From the NCBI GenBank assembly GCA_022704985.1, contig JAKJFI010000054.1, positions 1 to 6,455 on the forward strand: DNA of 6,455 bases, read 5' to 3'. This stretch comes from Candidatus Omnitrophota bacterium. Lineage in GTDB: Bacteria; Ratteibacteria; UBA8468; B48-G9; JAFGKM01. Below, in pieces: positions 1-5,845 of the stretch (its first letter is position 1; each line of letters opens with the position of its first letter). Both the position numbers and the translations under genes were made by a program. A model generated the notes under the pieces. It was given only the letters and a program-made list of their open reading frames with translations, made no database searches and had not been told where the DNA came from.

Positions 1-508
1 AATCGACCGGATTGCGCACATTCTCGGGGTGGAAAATTCGAAGGTTCTGCCGAAATTTGAGAAACTGCTTTCTGAAGCTGAAGAAAAGGACAAACTGCTC
101 TCAAGATATGAACAGCTTATTGCATCCGGGTTCGCGGCTGAAATAGCGGAAAATAAAGAGGTCTATGATATCGGCGGAGATACGTGCAACCTGGCCGCCG
201 GCATGGTTAATATCCAGAACAACGATATCATGAGCAGAATAGCCGATGACGTTATGTCGGCGGTCAACCGGGGGATTGTATTCCTGGGGAATGTCATTGA
301 GGATAAGATTTTCGTACTGATCAAAGTCAGCGATGATTTTACCAAAAAATTCCCTGCGGTTAAACTCATGAAGGTTCTCTCAGGCATACTTGATGGAAAA
401 GGCGGAGGTAGTACTGCCTTTGCCAGGGGAAGCGGAAAGAGTGTAGGGAGTTTCGATAATGCGGTTTCAGAACTTCGGAAAGTTATACAGGAAGGCAGAC
501 AAGAATGA
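1..508 (+). CDS. alaS: Alanyl-tRNA synthetase, C-terminal part (5' end outside window)
   Basis: Alanyl-tRNA synthetase charges tRNA-Ala with alanine in the cytoplasm. Only the last 168 codons are present. The reading frame is open from base 2, and the residues before the first in-frame GTG (base 29) read IDRIAHILG, continuing into VENSKVLPKFEKLL, so that GTG is an internal codon and the gene enters from the left. The visible part has a charged helical stretch (about residues 10-45 of the fragment), which matches the coiled linker seen in AlaRS, then a DHHA1/C-Ala domain. The glycine-rich motif near the end, GKGGGSTAFARGSG, corresponds to the family's GGKGGGRPDMAQAGG-like motif, but the RPDMAQ part is replaced. 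The TGA stop overlaps the ATG of the downstream sigma factor gene (ATGA, 505-508), which suggests translational coupling. The catalytic and editing domains cannot be judged from here. A separate DHHA1-domain protein is possible but less likely. Confidence 0.87.
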   Translation, partial: IDRIAHILGVENSKVLPKFEKLLSEAEEKDKLLSRYEQLIASGFAAEIAENKEVYDIGGDTCNLAAGMVNIQNNDIMSRIADDVMSAVNRGIVFLGNVIEDKIFVLIKVSDDFTKKFPAVKLMKVLSGILDGKGGGSTAFARGSGKSVGSFDNAVSELRKVIQEGRQE

Positions 509-1323
509 TAAAGAATATGCCGATTGAAGACGAGATACAGGTCATAAAGCGTATAAGGAAGGGCGACAGGAAGGCAAAAGAACAATTTGCCAGGGATAAC
601 CAAGGACTCGTAATATACCTTGCAAAGAGATACGCCTTCTCGCCGGATATTCTCCCTGACCTGATAGCCGAAGGCAACATGGGCCTTTTAAAGGCCATAG
701 ACAAGTTTGATTTCAAAAAGAAGGTGAAATTCGGCACATATGCATATTTCTGGATAAAAAGATTCATTATTAGGGCGATAATGAAAGAATTTGAGGTTCT
801 CAAGATACCTGAACGGTACCAGGAATTCAGAGAACAGGTTGAGGAGATGAAAAGAGACTACATGTTTAAAAACGGCAGGAATCCAACTGACAGAGAGATT
901 GCAAGCACTCTCAAGTTGCCTCTGGAGATAGTCAAAAAGCTGAAGAAATATGCGTCGCAGGTTAGAATAATATCATCGGATTATTACGATGGCGAGAAAC
1001 AGGTTGACCTCTTCGAAGTTGTTGATTTCAACAAAAAGGGAGAGCAGGGACTCTGGGAGTTGCTGAGAAACAAGGATATACTGGAAAAGATTTTTGAACG
1101 TCTGAAGAAAAAGGAAAAGAGGGCTAATATAGAGATATGGCTTAAGGTTTTGGAGATGTACTACGGACTGGGCGGCGGTATTCAGCGGAGCTACAAAGAG
1201 ATTGCAAACGAGTTGAACGTCAGTCGTCAGAGGGTGCACCAGATAAAGAAGATATGCCTGCAGAAACTGAAAAAGGAATGGAAAGCTATGAAAAAGGAGG
1301 GGTTAAGAGATGATAAATCTTAA
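505..1323 (+). CDS. Sigma-70 family RNA polymerase sigma factor (regions 1.2-4, divergent)
   Basis: This sigma factor would direct RNA polymerase core to promoters. It has 272 residues and lacks region 1.1. Region 1.2/2.1 spans about residues 8-45, region 2.2-2.4 about 50-95 (DLIAEGNMGLLKAIDKFDF, then KFGTYAYFWIKRFIIRAI), region 3.0/3.1 about 100-150, a region 3.2 finger-like DLFEVVDF at 168-175, and region 4 about 190-256 with the helix-turn-helix SYKEIANELNVSRQRVHQI. Compared with E. coli RpoD, W433 is F82, W434 is kept as W83, Q437 is R86, T440 is I89 and H455 is R104. E458 is kept as E107; R584 and Q589 are kept as R241 and Q246, but E585 is Q242. The -10 recognition helix is therefore clearly changed. 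The start at 505 follows GAAGG with a 9-base spacer; ATG 517 is an alternative. The gene overlaps alaS by 4 bases and apt by 14. It is probably an alternative sigma factor; its regulon and any anti-sigma factor are not visible. Confidence 0.93.
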   Translation: MIKNMPIEDEIQVIKRIRKGDRKAKEQFARDNQGLVIYLAKRYAFSPDILPDLIAEGNMGLLKAIDKFDFKKKVKFGTYAYFWIKRFIIRAIMKEFEVLKIPERYQEFREQVEEMKRDYMFKNGRNPTDREIASTLKLPLEIVKKLKKYASQVRIISSDYYDGEKQVDLFEVVDFNKKGEQGLWELLRNKDILEKIFERLKKKEKRANIEIWLKVLEMYYGLGGGIQRSYKEIANELNVSRQRVHQIKKICLQKLKKEWKAMKKEGLRDDKS

Positions 1324-1822
1324 GTCTCTGATAAGAACCATCCCGGATTTCCCCAAGAAAGGAATACTTTTCAGGGACATAACAACGCTGATTCAGAATC
1401 CTGAAGCGTTTAGAACCGTCATTGAAATTTTCAGAGACAATATACCTGCAGGAGTAAACAAGCTGGTGTCAATAGAATCGCGCGGTTTTATATTCGGCGG
1501 TGCGCTGGCCTTACAGACAGGTCTCGGCTTCATCCCCGTGAGAAAAAGCGGCAAACTTCCCGGTAGTACCATAAGGGTTGACTATGACCTTGAGTACGGA
1601 ACAGGCGCGCTTGAGATTCACAGGGACGGAATAGAAAAAGGTGACAGGGTAGTGCTGATTGACGACCTGCTCGCAACCGGCGGAACCGCGCTTGCTTCAT
1701 GCCACCTGATAGAAAAATGCGGCGGTAAGGTTGATAAAGCTCTGTTCCTTATTGAGCTTGATGAGTTGGGCGGCATCAGAAAGCTCGCTGGATACGATGT
1801 CTTTTCCCTTGTGCACTTTTAG
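1310..1822 (+). CDS. apt: Adenine phosphoribosyltransferase
   Basis: This enzyme makes AMP from adenine and PRPP, salvaging purine in the cytoplasm. The 170-residue length is normal for bacterial Apt. The sequence follows the family from end to end: PDFPKKGILFRDIT near residue 12, ESRGFIFG at 56-63, PVRKSGKLPG at 76-85, DYDLEYGT at 91-98, the PRPP-binding loop VVLIDDLLATGGTA at 114-127 with its two aspartates D118 and D119, and a SLVHF end like the usual SLVPF. The ATG at 1310 has a strong AAGGAGG site at 1294-1300 with 9 bases between. Start and Shine-Dalgarno site both lie inside the end of the sigma factor gene, so the two are expected to be co-transcribed and coupled. The TAG stop overlaps the asd stop on the other strand. 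Nothing looks damaged. Confidence 0.96.
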   Translation: MINLKSLIRTIPDFPKKGILFRDITTLIQNPEAFRTVIEIFRDNIPAGVNKLVSIESRGFIFGGALALQTGLGFIPVRKSGKLPGSTIRVDYDLEYGTGALEIHRDGIEKGDRVVLIDDLLATGGTALASCHLIEKCGGKVDKALFLIELDELGGIRKLAGYDVFSLVHF

Positions 1823-2835
1823 AGAAGTTCCATCCTTATCATCTGCTCGGCTATCTGAACGGTATTGAGGGCGGCTCCTTTCCTTATGTTGTCTCCCACC
1901 ACCCACATGTCCAGTGCGTTTTCAATAGCGGTATTCTCTCTTATTCTGCCCACAAAAACATCGTTTTTTCCGGAAACCGAAAGCGGTAACGGATAACCGG
2001 ATTTATCGGGGATGTCCAGAACTGTTATACCGGGGAAGGAAGCAAGCAGTTCTCGTGCCCTGGAGATATCCGGCTTCTTAGCGCACTGTACCGTGATGCT
2101 TTCAGAATGTCCGTTGACTACGGGGACTCTCACGCAGGTTGCCGAAACCTTGATCCTCTGATCATCGAGTATTTTGCGCGTTTCCTTCAGCATTTTAGTT
2201 TCTTCGGTGTAATATCCGGGGAATTCCTGGTCAGGGCTTCCTATCTCCGGTATCACGTTAAAGGCGATTTGGTACGGATATACCTCGTTGACGATGGCGC
2301 TGTTTTCGGCAAATGCCGAAACCTGTTTCTCCAGCTCTTCAACCGCCTTTTTGCCCGTTCCTGAAACTGCCTGATACGTTGATACTATAATGCGCTCTAT
2401 CCCATAACTCTCGTATAAGGGGAACAGCGCCATTATCATCTGGATGGTTGAACAGTTGGGATTTGCGATAAGGCCCTTATGTTTTTTGAGATGGTGGGGG
2501 TTGACCTCGGGTATTATAAGCGGCACTTCCGGGTTCATCCTGAAATCTCCCCCGTTGTCAATCACAATCGCTCCTCTTTTGACTGCTTCCCATCCGAAAG
2601 TTTTGCAGGCTCCCTTGTTACCCTCTGTCCCTGCGAAAAATGCGATGTCAACGTTGCTAAAAGATTCCGCATCAGTTTTGGCAACCTTGATTGTCTTTCC
2701 GGCAATGACCTCATCTCTTTCCCTGGTGGCAAGCATCTTGAGGTCGCTGAATGGAAAATTCCTTTCCAGCAGCACTTCCACCATTTTTTTGCCAACCATT
2801 CCCGCTCCGACCACAACCACATTATATTTTTTCAT
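1819..2835 (-). CDS. asd: Aspartate-semialdehyde dehydrogenase
   Basis: Asd reduces beta-aspartyl phosphate to aspartate-4-semialdehyde, the branch point to lysine/diaminopimelate, methionine and threonine. The 338 residues match the family length. The Rossmann start VVVVGAGMVGKKM lies at 6-18, the catalytic cysteine is C128 in NPNCST, Q155 lies in TYQAVSGTG, and the active-site histidine is probably H243 in RVPVVNGHSES. It resembles the Gram-positive/archaeal-like branch (VPLIIPEVN, NPNCSTIQM) more than the E. coli branch. Cofactor-side loops differ from the usual forms: the ARSAG-like loop reads TRERDEVIAGK (37-47), the SAGxS-like loop reads FFAGTEGNKG (66-75), and DNTSxFRM reads DNGGDFRM (93-100). 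The ATG at 2835 is preceded by CAGGAG about 9-10 bases upstream, inside the end of bioY 5 bases away, so it is the last gene of the M16-bioY-asd operon. Annotation as Asd is secure; cofactor preference is open. Confidence 0.93.
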   Translation of the reverse strand: MKKYNVVVVGAGMVGKKMVEVLLERNFPFSDLKMLATRERDEVIAGKTIKVAKTDAESFSNVDIAFFAGTEGNKGACKTFGWEAVKRGAIVIDNGGDFRMNPEVPLIIPEVNPHHLKKHKGLIANPNCSTIQMIMALFPLYESYGIERIIVSTYQAVSGTGKKAVEELEKQVSAFAENSAIVNEVYPYQIAFNVIPEIGSPDQEFPGYYTEETKMLKETRKILDDQRIKVSATCVRVPVVNGHSESITVQCAKKPDISRARELLASFPGITVLDIPDKSGYPLPLSVSGKNDVFVGRIRENTAIENALDMWVVGDNIRKGAALNTVQIAEQMIRMELL

Positions 2836-2840
2836 TTGAA

Positions 2841-3413
2841 TCAGCTCCTGTTTCTAATTATCGTTTGTGCGATTATCCCTGCAAAGTATGCCTTCACTAT
2901 GTCGAAAGGTACAAATGGCAAGAATCCGAGAACAAAAGCTTTTTGCAGAGAAATTCTCAAGAAAACTGCAAGCCATATCGTCCCTGAAAGAAGAATGACT
3001 GTTATGCCGTACAGCATCGCAAAAATCATTTGCGACCTGGATATGCTTTTTTCTGTCAGAAGTCCTATGAGCCATGCCGCAATGATAAATCCGATTATAT
3101 ATCCCGTTGTATGTCCCAAACCCGTTCCCGCTCCGAAAAAACAGTTCAAGCCAGCGACTCCTCCCACTGCGTAAATCAACTGGCTGGCCGCTCCTGTTTT
3201 TCTCCCCAGGAGTATTCCGGCAAGCAAAACGGAGAATACCTGTCCGGTTACCGGCACAGGGGTAAAAGGCAGTTTCACGTACAGCTGCGCCGAGACCGCG
3301 GTCAATACCGCGAAAGTAACTGCCATGACGGTTTTCTTAAATGTCGTCATGGAATTAAAGAGTTCATAGTATCTACTCCATGTTCTGTCCCATCCCGTTA
3401 TAATCCTTTCCAT
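2841..3413 (-). CDS. bioY: BioY family biotin transporter substrate-binding subunit
   Basis: BioY is the membrane S-component that binds biotin, working with an energy-coupling factor (EcfA/EcfT) module or, in some bacteria, alone. The 190-residue protein is very hydrophobic, with about six likely membrane segments from residue 27 to 187. Family marks are LPFTPVPVTGQVFSVLLAG at 48-66, LGRKTGAASQLIYAVGGVAG at 69-88, and GHTTGYIIGFIIAAWLIG at 100-117. A 25-residue hydrophilic N-terminal tail rich in aromatic and charged residues precedes the first helix. The start at 3413 is supported by AGGAGG 5-6 bases upstream, whereas the internal ATG at 3350 has no ribosome binding site. No ecfA, ecfT, birA or bio biosynthesis gene is visible in the window. 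It lies 52 bases after the M16 gene and 5 bases before asd. No biotin (BirA) operator palindrome was seen upstream. Confidence 0.94.
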   Translation of the reverse strand: MERIITGWDRTWSRYYELFNSMTTFKKTVMAVTFAVLTAVSAQLYVKLPFTPVPVTGQVFSVLLAGILLGRKTGAASQLIYAVGGVAGLNCFFGAGTGLGHTTGYIIGFIIAAWLIGLLTEKSISRSQMIFAMLYGITVILLSGTIWLAVFLRISLQKAFVLGFLPFVPFDIVKAYFAGIIAQTIIRNRS

Positions 3414-3465
3414 AATTGCCTCCTACCTCCGGGTAAAATTTTTATGGCATTTACTAATAACTGTC

Positions 3466-4734
3466 TTAAAGCGCTGATAGGGTTCTCATTATGCGGTTTT
3501 CGTCCGCCTTTGGTCCTATAAGCGACAGGCAGAAATTCTCCGGACGGAAAAGCTCCCGGGATATCTCTTTAATCTGTTCGAGGCTTACCGCATTAATCTT
3601 ATTTACTACTTCATTAACCGTCACGAGTTTTTCCTTGAATAGTTTCTGTTCGCCGAGCCACATCATGTACTCAAGGTTATCCTCGAGGCCCATGAGAATC
3701 TGGGATATCATGAATCTTTTCGCTCTTTCCAGCTCGCTTGTTCTTACGCCTGTGTCTTTCATCTTGCGTATCTCGTCAATGACGGCTGAAATGCATTTCT
3801 CGGTGTTGTCAGGGGATACGCCGGCATATATGAGATAAGCTCCGGTATCCTGATAGTGCTTTGTCATGCTCCTGATAGCGTATGCAAGCCCCATGTTTTC
3901 GCGGATTCTGTTAAAGAGGCGGCTGCTCATATTCCCGCCCAGTATGGTATTCATTATGCCAAGCGCGTATTTTTTTTCGTCGAATCTCGAAGGCGCAAGG
4001 CCGCCCATGGCTATGTGGGTCTGTTCAGTCTCCTTTTTTAAGAGCCTGATGTTCGGTCCCACTGTTCCAGTTTTCCATTTCTTGTATGGGTTGATTTTGC
4101 GTTTCGGTACTGTGGAGAGATGCCTGTCAAGAGAGTTTTTCATCTTCATTTCATCTATACTGCCAGAGATGCTGACAACTATGTTACCGGCGGTGTAGTA
4201 GTCTTGCATGTATCCGGATATCCATTCCTTTTTAATAGCGCTCATGGATTCAACGGTGCCTGCTATCGGCTGTCCGAGAGGATGGGTCCCGTAAAGTGTG
4301 TTGTCGAAAATCTCAAAGACATGTTTTGCCGGTATGTCCTTGTACATGCTGATTTCTTCAATGATGACTTTTCTTTCTTTTTCTATGTCGGCATCCTTAA
4401 GCGTTGGATTCTGTATCATGTCTGCAAGAACATCTATGCTCAGGTCGATATACCGTCCCAGTATTTTTATCCAGTAGCAGGTTGCCTCCTCTGAGGTGAA
4501 CCCGTTGAAAGTTCCGCCGACCCCTTCAATGGCTTCCTTTATCTGCTTGTAATTTCTCTTGTCTGTTCCCTTGAAAAGCAGATGTTCAATGAAATGGGAG
4601 ACCCCCGAAAGTTTTTTTTGCTCAAAGCGGCTGCCCGCATTGATGAATATCCCCACGGATACCGAGTGTGCTCCCGGCAGATTCTTGTATATTGTTCTGA
4701 TTCCGTTTTCAAGCCTGTATTCGCTCCATTCCAT
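3466..4734 (-). CDS. M16 family zinc metallopeptidase (insulinase/PqqF/mitochondrial processing peptidase-like)
   Basis: This is a zinc peptidase of the pitrilysin clan, of the about 420-residue two-domain type that usually works as a dimer. The inverted zinc motif HFIEH is at 47-51, and the third zinc ligand is probably E127 in ERKVIIEEI, 76 residues after H51, as in the mitochondrial processing peptidase beta subunit. The second domain has the R/Y substrate-binding stretch SSRLFNRIRENMGLAYAI at 270-287, so the protein has both halves of an active site and is not a degenerate partner subunit. No signal peptide is evident, so it is probably cytoplasmic. Its precise substrate cannot be told; roles known for relatives include clearing of signal or targeting peptides. 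The ATG at 4734 has only a modest AGGGGA site (4744-4749, 9-base spacer). It is the first gene of the minus-strand operon and has its own promoter at 4768-4796. Confidence 0.93.
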   Translation of the reverse strand: MEWSEYRLENGIRTIYKNLPGAHSVSVGIFINAGSRFEQKKLSGVSHFIEHLLFKGTDKRNYKQIKEAIEGVGGTFNGFTSEEATCYWIKILGRYIDLSIDVLADMIQNPTLKDADIEKERKVIIEEISMYKDIPAKHVFEIFDNTLYGTHPLGQPIAGTVESMSAIKKEWISGYMQDYYTAGNIVVSISGSIDEMKMKNSLDRHLSTVPKRKINPYKKWKTGTVGPNIRLLKKETEQTHIAMGGLAPSRFDEKKYALGIMNTILGGNMSSRLFNRIRENMGLAYAIRSMTKHYQDTGAYLIYAGVSPDNTEKCISAVIDEIRKMKDTGVRTSELERAKRFMISQILMGLEDNLEYMMWLGEQKLFKEKLVTVNEVVNKINAVSLEQIKEISRELFRPENFCLSLIGPKADENRIMRTLSAL

Positions 4735-4758
4735 GATAGGAGGTCCCCTATATAAATT

Positions 4759-4786
4759 TTGACATTTATTATAACTGTAATATTAT
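4759..4786 (+). promoter_or_regulatory. Sigma-70 type promoter for the TIM-barrel isomerase gene
   Basis: A perfect -35 box TTGACA (4759-4764) and a -10 box TATTAT (4781-4786) are separated by 16 bases in a very AT-rich stretch. Transcription would start near 4793, giving a leader of about 60 bases before the ATG at 4853. The promoter lies entirely within or against the minus-strand promoter, so both can hardly be occupied at once. Start site not measured; assigned from consensus only. Confidence 0.7.
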
Positions 4787-4796
4787 ATCCTGACAA
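4768..4796 (-). promoter_or_regulatory. Sigma-70 type promoter for the M16-bioY-asd operon
   Basis: Read on the minus strand, -35 TTGTCA (4796 down to 4791) and a perfect -10 TATAAT (4773 down to 4768) are separated by the ideal 17 bases. Transcription would begin near 4761, giving a short leader of about 27 bases before the M16 ATG at 4734. It is the only good promoter seen for this three-gene operon. Confidence 0.72.
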
Positions 4797-4829
4797 GTTT
4801 GAAAATCGTAAGTCCCTTACAATGTCAGG
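4789..4829. promoter_or_regulatory. Inverted repeat CCTGACA / TGTCAGG with an inner hairpin, in the isomerase leader
   Basis: CCTGACA (4789-4795) and TGTCAGG (4823-4829) are perfect 7-base inverted copies 27 bases apart. The left arm covers the -35 box of the minus-strand promoter and the expected start point of the plus-strand transcript. Between the arms, GTAAG (4808-4812) and CTTAC (4816-4820) can form a 5-bp hairpin with a TCC loop, 20 bases before the AAGGAGG of the isomerase gene. It could be a paired operator or a leader structure; chance is also possible for arms this short. Confidence 0.35.
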
Positions 4830-4852
4830 CTCCGGGGAAAAAGGAGGATTTT

Positions 4853-5716
4853 ATGAGACTCGGTTTTATGATGAAATTTGACAGGGAAAGGATAGCATTT
4901 GCGAAAAAGGCGGGATTCAAGTCCTGCGAATTGATGGTGGGACCTGGGGATATTTTTTATCCTGGAAAGAAGGACTGGCAAAAGGAAGCGAAGGACATGA
5001 AGAACTGTTACGATGAGAAAGACATCAGGATATCATGTATTGCGGGATTCTACGTGAATCATATGGACACGCAAAAAGCGGAAGAGTACAGTGACCTTGT
5101 AAGAAACATCATTCTTCTGGCGGAACATATATCCGTGCCGGTTGTGGCGGGTTTTTCCGGAAGGATTATAGGAAAGGAACTGATTGAGAGCCTTTCGGAA
5201 TACAGGAAAATATGGAGCGAACATGCGAAATTTGCCGAAGACCACGGTATCAAGATTGCCTTCGAACACTGTCCCATGGGACGATTTCACACGCCCTGCA
5301 ACGGGATTAATTTCATGACCACGCCTGAGATGTGGGAAAAGGCATTCAACGAGGTTCCTTCCGAAGCGCTGGGACTGGAATGGGATCCAAGCCACCTGAT
5401 ATGCCAGTTTATAGACCCCGTAGGGACACTGAGAAAATTCGGGAAGAGGGTCTATCATGTCCATGCAAAGGATGCGCATGTCAACAGGGACCTGCTGGCA
5501 CAGTACGGTATCTGGTACAATGGGGCCGTTGAACACTGTTTTGCCGGACTAGGCGATACGGACTGGGGGTTATGCATAAAGGAACTGCATAGGCAGGGAT
5601 ACGCCAACGACCTTAACATAGAGGGATGGCATGACCTGGTTTATAATAAAAACTATGAAGACGAAGGGCTCATCAACTCGCTAAAGTATTTAAGCCAGTT
5701 CGTAGTGCAGGATTGA
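4853..5716 (+). CDS. Sugar phosphate isomerase/epimerase-like TIM-barrel protein (COG1082, AP endonuclease family 2)
   Basis: This is a predicted cytoplasmic metal-dependent TIM-barrel enzyme of the xylose-isomerase-like family, whose members isomerise or epimerise sugars, inositol intermediates or hydroxypyruvate. The 287-residue protein starts at ATG 4853 with an ideal AAGGAGG (4841-4847) 5 bases before it. The open frame runs back to a TTG at 4799, but that extension reads through the leader and is rejected. Barrel strand motifs and likely metal ligands are FEHCP (E138), LEWDPSHL (D178, H181), YHVHAKDAH (H202, H204, D207) and NIEGWHD (E257). The AGLGDTDW stretch before the last strand is typical of the family. 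The substrate is unknown. The gene is transcribed divergently from the M16 gene, and trpD follows 136 bases later. With no sugar transporter or kinase nearby, context does not identify its pathway. Confidence 0.9.
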   Translation: MRLGFMMKFDRERIAFAKKAGFKSCELMVGPGDIFYPGKKDWQKEAKDMKNCYDEKDIRISCIAGFYVNHMDTQKAEEYSDLVRNIILLAEHISVPVVAGFSGRIIGKELIESLSEYRKIWSEHAKFAEDHGIKIAFEHCPMGRFHTPCNGINFMTTPEMWEKAFNEVPSEALGLEWDPSHLICQFIDPVGTLRKFGKRVYHVHAKDAHVNRDLLAQYGIWYNGAVEHCFAGLGDTDWGLCIKELHRQGYANDLNIEGWHDLVYNKNYEDEGLINSLKYLSQFVVQD

Positions 5717-5739
5717 ATACGTTTTTGGGAGTGTCCCGT

Positions 5740-5820
5740 GTGAAGAAGGACGTACGGTTGGGCGCATTTCTGGATACTCTGTATATCGGGATTTTATACA
5801 GCCTCGTAAGAAATGGTTGA
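5740..5820 (+). CDS. Possible 26-codon leader ORF before trpD (doubtful)
   Basis: A GTG at 5740 opens a 26-codon frame ending at TGA 5818-5820. GGGAG (5727-5731) lies 8 bases upstream and could serve as a ribosome binding site. The peptide starts with VKKDVRLG, then has a hydrophobic stretch of about 15 residues (GAFLDTLYIGILYSL), and ends RNG. It has no tryptophan, so it is not a classical trp attenuation leader. The same frame is open further upstream without a better start. It covers the CTGTATA dyad. It may well be chance. Confidence 0.15.
   Translation: MKKDVRLGAFLDTLYIGILYSLVRNG
5779..5801. promoter_or_regulatory. Dyad CTGTATA-N9-TATACAG upstream of trpD
   Basis: This is a perfect 7-base inverted repeat around a 9-base centre, about 50 bases upstream of the trpD start. 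It may be a repressor site, or a weak hairpin if transcribed from the isomerase promoter. It does not fit the LexA box because the CTGT and ACAG ends are too far apart, and there is no T tract to make it a terminator. Confidence 0.3.
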
Positions 5821-5845
5821 CAATATAAAAAGGCATGCCTCAGGA
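5817..5845 (+). promoter_or_regulatory. Possible trpD promoter remnant: TTGACA with AGGCATGCCT palindrome
   Basis: A perfect TTGACA stands at 5817-5822, but the hexamer 17 bases on (TCAGGA, 5840-5845) is a poor -10; GATAAC at 5844-5849 is better in sequence but 21 bases away. A perfect 10-base palindrome AGGCATGCCT (5831-5840) sits in the would-be spacer, where an operator could act. trpD may instead be read through from the isomerase promoter, since no terminator is seen between the genes. Confidence 0.25.

Noticed and set aside
2444..3174. Long plus-strand open frames opposite asd and bioY
   Set aside because: They lie antisense to two clear genes of known families, have no recognisable domain and no ribosome binding site; they are shadows.
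3348..3350. Alternative bioY start at the internal ATG (minus strand, residue 22)
   Set aside because: No Shine-Dalgarno sequence precedes it, while the upstream ATG at 3413 has AGGAGG at close spacing.
3414..3465. Separate promoter or BirA operator for bioY
   Set aside because: The best hexamers (TTAAGA and CATAAA, minus strand) are weak, and the only dyad (GTAAA-N12-TTTAC) is short and unlike the BirA site; the 52-base gap fits an operon.
4799..4852. N-terminal extension of the isomerase from TTG 4799
   Set aside because: It begins almost at the predicted transcription start and has no ribosome binding site, whereas ATG 4853 has AAGGAGG at 5-base spacing and starts the first barrel strand directly.
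5033..5536. 167-codon minus-strand open frame opposite the isomerase gene
   Set aside because: It is antisense to a conserved enzyme gene and has no family resemblance or start signal.
5721..5737. GGGA-GTG-TCCC hairpin as terminator of the isomerase gene
   Set aside because: The T run lies before the hairpin, not after it, and the stem has only four pairs.
5779..5801. LexA (SOS) box
   Set aside because: CTGT and ACAG ends are present but are separated by 15 bases rather than 8.
5824..5840. AGGCATGCCT followed by TTTTT on the minus strand as a terminator
   Set aside because: The palindrome has almost no loop and so a very short stem, and there is no minus-strand gene ending here.
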